A stretch of 5,859 nucleotides of DNA from Lachnospiraceae bacterium (GCA_003488445.1 DNLO01000021.1:1-5859); one strand, 5' to 3'; numbered from the stretch's first letter, positions 1 to 5,652 are shown. Notes: generated from the letters alone by a model not told the origin. A program made the numbers and translations.

Positions 1-575
1 GCTGTCACGCCTATGTTGCTGCGGTTGATCAGACGGGCAAGCTTATCTTCCATTTCTTTATTGGTGTCTCCGGACTCCACATTGAACTGGAACTCATAAT
101 CAGTGTCGCCTATATGCACATCAAACGAATATGTATCGGGATCGAGAGTCATCACACCGTCATCGAGGAAGGAGCCCATGTTCACCTGGGTGGAAGCCAG
201 ACGCTGTACTCCGAGCTCAAATGCAGGAAGCTCTTCTCCGTCCACGGTATCGTCCTCGCCGATATACTTCGCAGTCGCTATATCATCGTTAGTGGAAAAA
301 GCGGTCTTCTTATCCAGCAGGTTAAGAGTCCTGTCGTTAGAAAGGGAAGCGATCACATTGCTGAGGTCTCTGGCATTCTCTTTCATGCTGACAGCATATT
401 CAACTACATCCTCGCCGGATACAGGCAGAAACAGAGGGGATTCCTTCGTCTGACGGAGCATTGAAACATAAACGTTCCTGAGCTCGTCTTTCTTATGAGT
501 GTCATAACGAGTAGACTTCGGCGCGTACGTCGTCAGAAAATTGTTATAGACATTCTGTAATGCAAATGATGCCAT
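1..575 (-). CDS. FliD/hook-associated-like protein, N-terminal part (3' end beyond window)
   Basis: Reading leftward from ATG at 575, the frame stays open for 191 codons to the window edge, so the C terminus is missing. An AGGAGG ribosome binding site lies at 585-590 on the minus strand, 9 bases before the ATG. The protein starts MASFALQNVYNNFLTTYAPK and has no signal peptide or membrane segment in the visible part. Residues 20-90 are charged and helical. Residues about 117-191 contain a stretch (DPDTYSFDVHIGDTDYEFQF, 145-164, followed by a helix ending INRSNIGVTA) that resembles the repeated unit of FliD/flagellin-related proteins: a beta hairpin, then a helix leading into 'gv.A'. I recall similar N termini in Lachnospiraceae proteins annotated as hypothetical or hook-associated protein 2-like. 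The coding call is firm. The flagellar-cap role is inference, since classical FliD starts differently. It is divergent from the pilus operon and shares its intergenic region. Confidence 0.72.
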   Translation of the reverse strand, partial: MASFALQNVYNNFLTTYAPKSTRYDTHKKDELRNVYVSMLRQTKESPLFLPVSGEDVVEYAVSMKENARDLSNVIASLSNDRTLNLLDKKTAFSTNDDIATAKYIGEDDTVDGEELPAFELGVQRLASTQVNMGSFLDDGVMTLDPDTYSFDVHIGDTDYEFQFNVESGDTNKEMEDKLARLINRSNIGVT

Positions 576-719
576 GCTAACGTCCCCTCCTTTCTTCCGT
601 GATAGTCTGGTGGACGCCGGTCACCCGGACCCTAAAGACAAAAATCGTATAATAATCCATTTATACGTTTATAGAATAGCATGAAATGTCAACAGATGCA
701 AGGCTTTTTTAAAGAAATC

Positions 720-748
720 TTTCCAATAGATAGCGGATGTGATACTAT
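720..748 (+). promoter_or_regulatory. Probable sigma-A promoter (extended -10) for the pilus-like operon
   Basis: A TTTCCA -35 box (720-725, four of six matches to TTGACA) is followed by a 17-base spacer. The -10 box is TACTAT (743-748, four of six), preceded by a TGn extended -10 element at 740-742. Transcription would start near 755, giving a leader of roughly 47 bases. It is the best rightward promoter before the operon; function is inferred from spacing and motif only. Confidence 0.5.
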
Positions 749-782
749 ATTGTAGTTGTTTTATATCATAGCACGAGAAGTC

Positions 783-790
783 AAAAGGAG
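783..790 (+). promoter_or_regulatory. Ribosome binding site of the PilC-like gene
   Basis: AAAAGGAG lies 11 bases before the ATG at 802. It is slightly distant but is the only good Shine-Dalgarno nearby, so it supports this start. Confidence 0.6.
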
Positions 791-801
791 CACGCTCATT
801 C

Positions 802-1839
802 ATGAAGAATTTGAGTAATACGGAGCTTTCGTATTTCTGCGGACAGATGTCCATGATCATAAGAGCCGGTATATCATCGATAGAGGGTCTGTATATGATG
901 GCGGATGATTCCGAGGCCACGGCAGATGAGAAGAAGCTGTACAAGGAGCTGCAGACCAGGCTGGAAGAGGGAGGTTACCTTTACACCGCCCTTGAGAGCG
1001 TGGGTGTATTCCCCTCTTATATGGTCAATATGACAAGGATCGGCGAGGAGACAGGTACTCTGGATAATGTGATGGACGCACTCAGGCGTCACTATGCCAG
1101 AGAGGAGGAGATACGCCAGTCCATCAGGCAGGCGGTGACATATCCCATTGTGATGGCGGGAATGATCCTGGTGGTGATCCTGGTGCTTCTGCTGCAGGTA
1201 ATGCCGGTGTTCCGTCAGGTGTTCAGACAGCTGGGATCTGAGATGACGGGCTTCGCAGGGGCGCTTTTCAGCGCAGGAGACATCATAAGGAGATATTCGA
1301 TCGTCTTTGTTGTGATACTCGTCGCGATACTCCTGATCGCTGTGATATGTGTGCGCACGGAAGGCGGACGCAAAGCGGGTATCGGATTCCTGTCCAAATT
1401 CCGTTTTTTCAAAAAGCTCAGAAACGATATATCCACCAGCCGGTTTGCGGATGGTCTGGCATTGGCTCTCAGGTCGGGATTTTCCCCTGACTTCGGCATA
1501 GAGATGGTGTCGGAGATAATAGAGGACAAGGCTTTCTCGGCCAAGATAGATACGTGCAAACAGAAGCTCACCGACGGCTCGCCGTTTGATGAGGCGCTGA
1601 AGGAGTCGCAGATACTTTCGGGTGTCCCGGCAAGGATGATGACGATAGGCAATCGTACCGGATCGGCAGATACCGTGATGGAGCAGATATCCGATCTCAG
1701 CCAGAAGAGGATAGATACGAGTATAAGTAACGCGCTGGGTACTATTGAGCCGGTGCTCATCGTGCTTCTTTCGCTGATCATAGGAGCGATCCTGATGTCA
1801 GTCATGTTCCCGCTCCTGGGTATAGTGTCATCCATATGA
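802..1839 (+). CDS. pilC: PilC/GspF-family type IV pilus or type II secretion inner-membrane platform protein
   Basis: This 345-residue protein has the two-repeat T2SSF layout. The first cytoplasmic helical domain is at about 8-112, with the signature IGEETGTLDNVM at 80-91. Membrane helices follow at about 114-135 and 165-184. A second cytoplasmic domain (about 210-312) carries the equivalent IGNRTGSADTVM at 282-293, and a last membrane helix lies at about 316-341. In this family the protein sits in the inner membrane as the platform that couples the cytoplasmic ATPase to pilin assembly. It is shorter than typical PilC (about 400 residues): the first repeat begins almost at residue 1, so the usual N-terminal cytoplasmic extension is absent. 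In the second repeat the usual Gly-Glu is replaced by Gly-Asn-Arg. It is the first gene of the operon and its TGA overlaps the next ATG (ATGA). Family assignment is strong; whether it serves a pilus or a secretion pseudopilus is open. Confidence 0.93.
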   Translation: MKNLSNTELSYFCGQMSMIIRAGISSIEGLYMMADDSEATADEKKLYKELQTRLEEGGYLYTALESVGVFPSYMVNMTRIGEETGTLDNVMDALRRHYAREEEIRQSIRQAVTYPIVMAGMILVVILVLLLQVMPVFRQVFRQLGSEMTGFAGALFSAGDIIRRYSIVFVVILVAILLIAVICVRTEGGRKAGIGFLSKFRFFKKLRNDISTSRFADGLALALRSGFSPDFGIEMVSEIIEDKAFSAKIDTCKQKLTDGSPFDEALKESQILSGVPARMMTIGNRTGSADTVMEQISDLSQKRIDTSISNALGTIEPVLIVLLSLIIGAILMSVMFPLLGIVSSI

Positions 1840-2156
1840 GAAACAGAAAAAAGGGGAACAAGAAGACCATATTGACGTTGACAGGGTTTGCGGCAGTCAT
1901 GATCCTGTTTCTCGTGTCCGTGCATTTTGCGTCCAGCGGAAATACGGACAGGCAGAGACAGAGTCTCGAGAAGGCCATTCAGAGAGACGTCACGTACTGC
2001 TATGCGACCACGGGCAGATATCCCAAGACCCTGGACTACATCGAGAGGGTCTACGGTCTTACATATGACAAGGAGCTGTTTAAGGTCGATTACGAGATAG
2101 TGGGCAGCAAGATACCGCCCACGGTGACCATCACACAGACAGAGGGTGAAAAATGA
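1836..2156 (+). CDS. Small single-pass protein, possible GspG-like minor pseudopilin
   Basis: This 106-residue protein has a very basic head (MRNRKKGNKK, 1-10), one hydrophobic helix at about 12-31 and a polar domain outside the membrane. Residues 43-70 contain an amphipathic helix followed by TTGRYPKTLDYIE. This recalls the 'GxYPxs...l' segment after the long helix of GspG/PilE-type pilins. There is no canonical prepilin peptidase site (G followed by FTLIE); the helix starts TILTLTGF without a Glu at +5. It begins inside the platform gene (4-base ATGA overlap) and has no clear Shine-Dalgarno of its own, so translational coupling is likely. I do not recognise a named family. The pseudopilin proposal rests on topology, the GRYP segment and the neighbours. 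The alternative is an operon-specific assembly factor. Confidence 0.8.
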   Translation: MRNRKKGNKKTILTLTGFAAVMILFLVSVHFASSGNTDRQRQSLEKAIQRDVTYCYATTGRYPKTLDYIERVYGLTYDKELFKVDYEIVGSKIPPTVTITQTEGEK

Positions 2157-2647
2157 AGGGAGAGAGCAGGAACAAGATCAGCGACATCTTTCCGATACTG
2201 CTTTTTCTGGTGTTCACTCTGTCGGCGCTCGGCATAGTCCTTGCCTCGGTACAGATATATCAGCGTATCCTGGAGCAGGCAGAGGAAAACTATGATACGG
2301 AGACGGCAGTTGCATACATGACCGAGAAGTTCAGGAATCATGATGCCGGGGGCAGCATAAAAGTGGAACCCTTCCGGGGACACGATGCGATACTGATAGA
2401 GGAGAGCATCAAGGACGTTCCGTATGTCACTTACATCTACGCATACGGCGGATATATGAGAGAGCTCTTCACTGACAGAGCGGGACTGGAAACCTGCATA
2501 GAGGACAGCGGGAACAGGATATTGGAGATGAAGGATTTTAAGGCCGAAAAAGTGACGGACAGACTGGTGCGGCTGGAGTTTGAAGACCCGAGCGGCGGCC
2601 GGACGGAAACATATCTTTCGCTGAGAAGCAGCGGAGGTGACGACTGA
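2153..2647 (+). CDS. Single-pass membrane protein, DUF4860-like, possible PilW/GspJ-type minor pseudopilin
   Basis: This 164-residue protein has a short polar head, a hydrophobic helix at about 12-33 (DIFPILLFLVFTLSALGIVL at 11-30), then a helix to about 60. A beta-rich outer domain follows at about 68-158, with alternating strands such as AILIEES and YVTYIYAYGGYMRELF. This head-helix-sheet layout fits a minor pilin. I recall similar Lachnospiraceae proteins carried under a DUF4860-type label, but could not verify this. There is no Gly-Phe-Thr-Leu-Ile-Glu processing motif. The start overlaps the preceding stop as ATGA, with only a weak GAGGGTGA upstream, implying coupled translation. The C terminus is short and acidic (GGDD). 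Its function is inferred from position between the platform and motor genes. Confidence 0.82.
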   Translation: MKGESRNKISDIFPILLFLVFTLSALGIVLASVQIYQRILEQAEENYDTETAVAYMTEKFRNHDAGGSIKVEPFRGHDAILIEESIKDVPYVTYIYAYGGYMRELFTDRAGLETCIEDSGNRILEMKDFKAEKVTDRLVRLEFEDPSGGRTETYLSLRSSGGDD

Positions 2648-3084
2648 TGAAGGCCAGACGGAGACTTTCATCCGGAGACCTGCTGCTGCTGGAGCTGGTG
2701 TTTGCCATCGTCTTCTTCTGTCTTGCCATGGCAGCGACCATGTCGGTGTTCGGGAAGGCGTATGAGATGTCTGCTTCGGCAAAGGCGCAGGATCTTGCGA
2801 TCGTGGAGACGAATGCGGCTGCCGAGATGATAAGATCCAGCGAGACTGCAGACGAGGCAGACAGGCTGCTCAGGGCAGGCGGGCTGGAAAGCGCCGGAAA
2901 CGGCCGATATACCAAGGCATACGGAGATGGAAAATATATCCTGCGAGTCGAGACATCGATGGACGGGAGCATGTACAGGGCGGATATGCACTGCGGCAGG
3001 GCGGAAGCCGATGCGGATACTCCCGCCGTGTACGAGATAACGATCGATCACTTCATGAGAGGGGAGGCCGGAAATGGGAGATAA
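2647..3084 (+). CDS. Pilin-like single-pass protein with displaced prepilin-type motif (PilV/GspI-like)
   Basis: This 145-residue protein has a basic head (MKARRRLSSG, 1-10), followed directly by DLLLLELVFAIVFFCLAMAA (11-30), and then an Ala-rich helix to about 65. The Gly10 before a Leu-rich helix containing a Glu strongly suggests a type IV pilin N terminus. However, the Glu falls at +6 after the Gly rather than the usual +5, and +1 is Asp rather than Phe/Met. The outer domain (about 80-135) is beta-rich, with a single Cys at 116. A good GGAGGTGA ribosome binding site (2633-2640) lies 6 bases before the ATG, whose first base is the last base of the upstream TGA. Among the four small proteins it is the most convincing pilin relative. 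Whether it is cleaved by a prepilin peptidase is unknown. Confidence 0.82.
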   Translation: MKARRRLSSGDLLLLELVFAIVFFCLAMAATMSVFGKAYEMSASAKAQDLAIVETNAAAEMIRSSETADEADRLLRAGGLESAGNGRYTKAYGDGKYILRVETSMDGSMYRADMHCGRAEADADTPAVYEITIDHFMRGEAGNGR

Positions 3085-3508
3085 TTCACCCAGAAGCATA
3101 GGGCTTCCGATGCTGATAGTGGTCTTTGTCAGCATCTGCCTCTTCTCTTTCAGCGGAATAGCCTACTCTACTGCGAGGAACAGCTACGAGCAGAGCAGGA
3201 AGGTGGCCGAGAGAACGAAAAATTACTATAATGCCTGCAATCTGGCGGAAGCGGAGCTGGCAGCAATGACCGGGGTGCCGGAGGCGGAGACAACATATTC
3301 GTTTCCTTTCGGCACCGGAATGGAGGAGCTTCAGGTCACGGTGAGCAGTAATGCTGCGGGAGATGACTACGAGATAACAGGCTGGGTGGTTTCGGATACT
3401 GCCAGCTGGGAGGCTCCTACGGGTGGAGGCGACGGCCTCGGACCGGCAGCGCCCCAGGGCGACTCCGGAGGAGGCGGGCCTCAGGGACCCCAGGGACCTG
3501 CAGAGTAA
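3074..3508 (+). CDS. PilX/GspK-like single-pass protein with collagen-like Gly/Pro tail
   Basis: This 144-residue protein has a short head (MGDNSPRSIG), a hydrophobic helix at about 10-32, and a long polar helix at about 33-66 ending NACNLAEAELAAM. That ending recalls the AEAAL segment of PilX-type minor pilins. A small beta region (about 74-112) follows. Residues 116-144 form a low-complexity tail of Gly, Pro and Gln with collagen-like triplets (QGPQGP). No Glu lies at +5 after Gly10; GspK-type minor pseudopilins also lack that Glu. The ATG overlaps the previous gene by 11 bases and has a GGGAGG ribosome binding site at 3062-3067. It ends 46 bases before the ATPase gene. The PilX/GspK relation is an inference from layout and one motif. 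Confidence 0.8.
   Translation: MGDNSPRSIGLPMLIVVFVSICLFSFSGIAYSTARNSYEQSRKVAERTKNYYNACNLAEAELAAMTGVPEAETTYSFPFGTGMEELQVTVSSNAAGDDYEITGWVVSDTASWEAPTGGGDGLGPAAPQGDSGGGGPQGPQGPAE
3482..3499 (+). repeat. Two in-frame 9-base tandem repeats encoding Gln-Gly-Pro
   Basis: CAGGGACCC (3482-3490) is followed by CAGGGACCT (3491-3499), differing only in the last base. They encode QGP-QGP at the end of the collagen-like tail. A related cccagggcgac stretch lies about 30 bases upstream. The unit is a multiple of three, so copy-number change would lengthen the tail without a frameshift. Confidence 0.7.
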
Positions 3509-3542
3509 CAGTACATTATTAGCGCGGCACATATATCACATC

Positions 3543-3548
3543 AGGAGG
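3543..3548 (+). promoter_or_regulatory. Ribosome binding site fixing the start of the PilT-like gene
   Basis: AGGAGG sits 6 bases before ATG 3555. The same frame stays open upstream to an ATG at 3423, inside the previous gene, but that start would add 44 low-complexity residues and has no such site. Confidence 0.85.
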
Positions 3549-3554
3549 AAAGCA

Positions 3555-4601
3555 ATGATTCAGGAGATACTCAAGGAAGCGGTCGATCAAAAGGTTTCGG
3601 ATATATTTCTGGTACCGGGGCGTCCGGTTTCCTTTTACAAGAACGGTGTCATTACCAAGGAAGGCTATATCAAGCTGACACCGGATGAGGTGGAGGAAGA
3701 CGTCAAGGAGATATATGCGCTGGCGCACAGGGATCTGAGCAGGCTGACCGACGGAGGAGACGACGATTTCTCGCTTTCCGTGGCGGGGCTTTCCAGATTC
3801 AGGGTCAGTGCCTACAAGCAGAGAGGCACGGCATCTGCTGTGCTCAGGGTCATTTCATTTGCACTGCCCGATCCCAAGGAGTTCAGCATCCCGGATAATA
3901 TAGTGAAGCTGGGCAATCAGCCCAACGGAATGGTGCTGGTGACGGGGCCGGCAGGCTCCGGTAAGTCATCGACTCTGGCCTGCATCATTGACCATATCAA
4001 CAAGACGAAGGAATCTCACGTGATCACGCTGGAGGATCCCATAGAGTATCTGCACAGACATGATCAGAGTATAGTGAGTCAGAGAGAGGTCGGTGTGGAT
4101 ACCGTAAGTTACGTGGCGGGACTTAGAGCTGCTCTGCGTCAATGCCCTCATGTCATACTGCTCGGAGAGATGCGTGACTTCGAGACCATATCCGTAGCCA
4201 TGACTGCAGCCGAGACGGGACATCTGCTCCTTTCCACGCTGCATACCATGGGCGCGTCCAATACCATAAACCGTATAATCGATGTATTCCCTGCCAACCA
4301 GCAGAGACAGATCACGGTACAGCTTTCATCCGTGCTCCATGCGGTGGTATCCCAGCAGCTGCTGCCTACTGTAAAGGGAGGGGTGGTGCCTGCGTTCGAG
4401 ATCATGACCATGACGCCCGCTATCAGGAATATGATACGAGACGGAAAGGTACACCAGATCGACGGCGTGATCTATTCGAGTCCCGACGAGAGCATGGTAT
4501 CCATGGACGAGAGCATCAGCAAGCTGCTGAATGACGGTATCATATCAGAAGAAACGGCGGAGCGCTTCGCGGTGCATCCGGAGCGTCTGCGCAGGAACTG
4601 A
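3555..4601 (+). CDS. pilT: PilT-family type IV pilus ATPase
   Basis: This 348-residue protein covers the whole PilT family length. An N-terminal PAS-like domain (1-110) contains KVSDIFLVPGRPV (13-25), matching the 'SDlhl..g.pp' opening of PilT. The RecA-like core has Walker A GPAGSGKSS (131-139), the Asp box VITLEDPIEYLH (156-167), Walker B VILLGEMRD (200-208) and the His box starting HLLLSTLHT (223-231). AIRNMIRDGKVHQI (289-302) is the PilT AIRNLIRE motif, which separates retraction ATPases from PilB/GspE. No tetracysteine zinc motif is present, also unlike PilB. The family forms cytoplasmic hexamers that depolymerise the pilus from below PilC. The usually conserved RQDPD before Walker B reads RQCPH here (195-199). 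It is the last gene of the operon. It could also be a PilT-like motor working in both directions. Confidence 0.93.
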   Translation: MIQEILKEAVDQKVSDIFLVPGRPVSFYKNGVITKEGYIKLTPDEVEEDVKEIYALAHRDLSRLTDGGDDDFSLSVAGLSRFRVSAYKQRGTASAVLRVISFALPDPKEFSIPDNIVKLGNQPNGMVLVTGPAGSGKSSTLACIIDHINKTKESHVITLEDPIEYLHRHDQSIVSQREVGVDTVSYVAGLRAALRQCPHVILLGEMRDFETISVAMTAAETGHLLLSTLHTMGASNTINRIIDVFPANQQRQITVQLSSVLHAVVSQQLLPTVKGGVVPAFEIMTMTPAIRNMIRDGKVHQIDGVIYSSPDESMVSMDESISKLLNDGIISEETAERFAVHPERLRRN

Positions 4602-4612
4602 GCATTTTAGGA

Positions 4613-4653
4613 CTTTGCGGGGCACCGGCAGCTGAGCGTGCCCCGAGGCAAAG
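4613..4653. other. Strong stem-loop after the pilT-like gene, no U tract
   Basis: CTTTGCGGGGCAC (4613-4625) pairs with GTGCCCC (4638-4644) and GCAAAG (4648-4653), giving 13 base pairs with a three-base GAG bulge (4645-4647) and a 12-base loop. It starts 11 bases after the stop. No T run follows on either strand, so it is not a canonical intrinsic terminator. It may protect the 3' end, pause polymerase, or mark a terminator whose U tract is absent. Confidence 0.65.
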
Positions 4654-4659
4654 GGTGTA

Positions 4660-4688
4660 TTGACAACGCCCCGATGCCGTGTTATATT
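4660..4688 (+). promoter_or_regulatory. Strong sigma-A promoter of the rpmG-secE-nusG operon
   Basis: A perfect TTGACA (4660-4665), a 17-base spacer and TATATT (4683-4688, five of six) form a near-consensus housekeeping promoter. The start point would be near 4695, about 55 bases before rpmG. It begins 7 bases after the upstream hairpin and separates the housekeeping genes from the pilus-like operon. Confidence 0.85.
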
Positions 4689-4693
4689 AATGC

Positions 4694-4721
4694 GGCTGGG
4701 TAAATGAGCCCTATTTTTTTT
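4694..4721 (+). promoter_or_regulatory. Small hairpin plus T8 run in the rpmG leader
   Basis: GGCT (4694-4697) can pair with AGCC (4707-4710), and eight T residues follow at 4714-4721. The shape is terminator-like but the stem is only four pairs and lies right at the predicted transcription start. It could help stop read-through from the pilus-like operon or act as an early pause; it could also be chance. Confidence 0.3.
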
Positions 4722-4750
4722 GACCTTAAAAGCAAATTGGAGGAAGCAAC

Positions 4751-4900
4751 ATGCGTACAAGGATCACGCTTGCATGTACCGAGTGCAAGAACCGCAACTA
4801 CGATACGACAAAGGATAAGAAGACTCATCCCGACAGGATAGAGATCAGGAAGTACTGCAAGTTCTGCAGGAAGCATACCGTTCATAAGGAAACAAAGTAA
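4751..4900 (+). CDS. rpmG: 50S ribosomal protein L33 (zinc-binding type)
   Basis: This 49-residue protein begins [17 protein letters not shown] and ends HKETK, a full-length L33. Two CxxC pairs (Cys9/Cys12 and Cys36/Cys39) form the zinc ribbon of the C+ type of L33, as opposed to the cysteine-free paralogue used in zinc starvation in some Firmicutes. The ribosome binding site GGAGGA (4739-4744) lies 6 bases before the ATG. It is a small component of the 50S subunit near the tRNA exit site. It is the first gene of the operon, and its TAA overlaps the secE ATG by one base. Confidence 0.97.
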   Translation: MRTRITLACTECKNRNYDTTKDKKTHPDRIEIRKYCKFCRKHTVHKETK

Positions 4901-5109
4901 TGGAAGAAGCCAAGACAAACAGCGCAGCAGGCAAGAGTGTGTCTTTTTGGAATGGAGTCAAGTCCGAGTTTTCCAAGATCATCTGGCCTACAAAAGAAAA
5001 GCTTACCAGACAGTCCGTAGCAGTAGTCGTGATAACAGTGATCACGGCGGCTCTCATAGCTGTGCTTGACAGAGGACTGCAGTACGGCATCAATTTCGTG
5101 ATCAAGTAG
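4900..5109 (+). CDS. secE: Preprotein translocase subunit SecE
   Basis: This 69-residue protein has the short, one-helix form usual in Gram-positive bacteria. A polar N terminus is followed by the conserved amphipathic segment EFSKIIWPTKEKL (23-35). One membrane helix lies at about 39-57, with a short tail after it. SecE clamps SecY in the membrane and is required for a working SecYEG channel. The start shares one base with the rpmG stop, with AAGGA at 4886-4890 as ribosome binding site. The nusG ribosome binding site overlaps its own stop codon, so the three genes are tightly coupled. Confidence 0.96.
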   Translation: MEEAKTNSAAGKSVSFWNGVKSEFSKIIWPTKEKLTRQSVAVVVITVITAALIAVLDRGLQYGINFVIK

Positions 5110-5118
5110 GAGATATAC

Positions 5119-5652
5119 ATGGCAGAGGCAGATAAGGAACCACGCTGGTATGTAGCCCATACCTATTCAGGGTATGAGAATAAGGTAAAGACCAATATCG
5201 AGATGGCTATCGAGAACAGGCATCTGCAGGATAAGATAGTCGAGGTCAGGGTGCCCACCCAGACCGTCATCGAGGTAAAGGACAACGGGCAGCGTAAAGA
5301 AGTAGAGAAGAAGCTGTTCCCGGGTTATGTACTCGTAAACATGATAATGGATGACGATACATGGTATGTCGTAAGGAACACCAGGGGTGTCACGGGCTTC
5401 GTGGGGCCGGGAAGCAAACCCGTGCCGCTTTCTGAAGAGGAGATGAAGCCTCTCGGCATACATGTGGAGAACATGGCCGTCAACTTCAAGGAAGGCGACA
5501 TGGTAGTGGTAGTGGCCGGACCCTGGAGAGAGACGACAGGTCCCATCGTCAAGATGGATATGAACAAGCGTACCGCAACGCTCATGGTAGAGCTGTTCGG
5601 AAGAGAGACACCTGTAGATATATCGTTTGATGAGATCAACCTCATGCATTAA
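5119..5652 (+). CDS. nusG: Transcription termination/antitermination factor NusG
   Basis: This 177-residue protein is the standard NusG length. The NGN domain (about 8-115) begins PRWYVAHTYSGYENKV and includes KKLFPGYVLV (64-73) and NTRGVTGFVG (87-96), the face that binds the RNA polymerase clamp. The KOW domain (about 123-175) shows GDMVVVVAGPWRETTGPI (126-143) and LFGRETPVDISF (159-170). NusG increases processivity and pausing control and, through KOW, contacts partners such as ribosomal protein S10 or Rho. The ribosome binding site AGGAG (5108-5112) overlaps the secE stop and lies 6 bases before the ATG. Trp replaces the more common Phe in the GPF motif of KOW, a mild variant. Placement between secE and rplK is the standard bacterial order. 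Confidence 0.97.
   Translation: MAEADKEPRWYVAHTYSGYENKVKTNIEMAIENRHLQDKIVEVRVPTQTVIEVKDNGQRKEVEKKLFPGYVLVNMIMDDDTWYVVRNTRGVTGFVGPGSKPVPLSEEEMKPLGIHVENMAVNFKEGDMVVVVAGPWRETTGPIVKMDMNKRTATLMVELFGRETPVDISFDEINLMH

Larger units (their letters stand above)
576..801. other. Divergent intergenic region between the FliD-like gene and the pilus-like operon
   Basis: These 226 bases separate two genes that point away from each other, so both promoters should lie here. The rightward promoter is described separately (720-748). On the minus strand there is a perfect TTGACA (plus-strand TGTCAA at 687-692), followed by AT-rich TATAAA-like boxes, but at spacings of about 13 or 21 bases rather than 17. The leftward promoter is therefore unresolved. 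I found no convincing SigD/sigma-28 box (TAAA, 15 bases, GCCGATAA-like). In the leftward leader a 4-bp hairpin, CCGG-GTGA-CCGG, has a GNRA-type tetraloop (plus-strand 617-628). No additional gene is apparent. Confidence 0.6.

Noticed and set aside
103..464. Two overlapping 116-residue open frames on the plus strand
   Set aside because: They lie opposite the FliD-like minus-strand gene, lack a ribosome binding site and have no family resemblance; shadow frames.
640..692. Leftward sigma-A or SigD promoter for the FliD-like gene
   Set aside because: A TTGACA is present on the minus strand, but no -10 box sits at 16-18 bases and no SigD consensus is seen, so I did not list it as a feature.
679..710. 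Possible terminator (GCAT/ATGC stem with a following T6 run)
   Set aside because: The stem is only four pairs with a 13-base loop, and no gene upstream on the plus strand needs terminating here.
1215..1925. 236-residue minus-strand open frame
   Set aside because: It is antisense to the PilC-like gene, whose protein is clearly recognisable; composition and lack of a ribosome binding site indicate a shadow.
2090..3135. Several long minus-strand open frames under the small membrane genes
   Set aside because: The plus-strand genes have overlapping starts, good ribosome binding sites and coherent membrane topology; the minus frames are Ser/Arg/Pro-rich without motifs.
3423..3554. N-terminal extension of the PilT-like protein by 44 residues from ATG 3423
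   Set aside because: The added residues overlap the collagen-like coding region of the previous gene, do not resemble PilT, and the AGGAGG at 3543-3548 fits the ATG at 3555.
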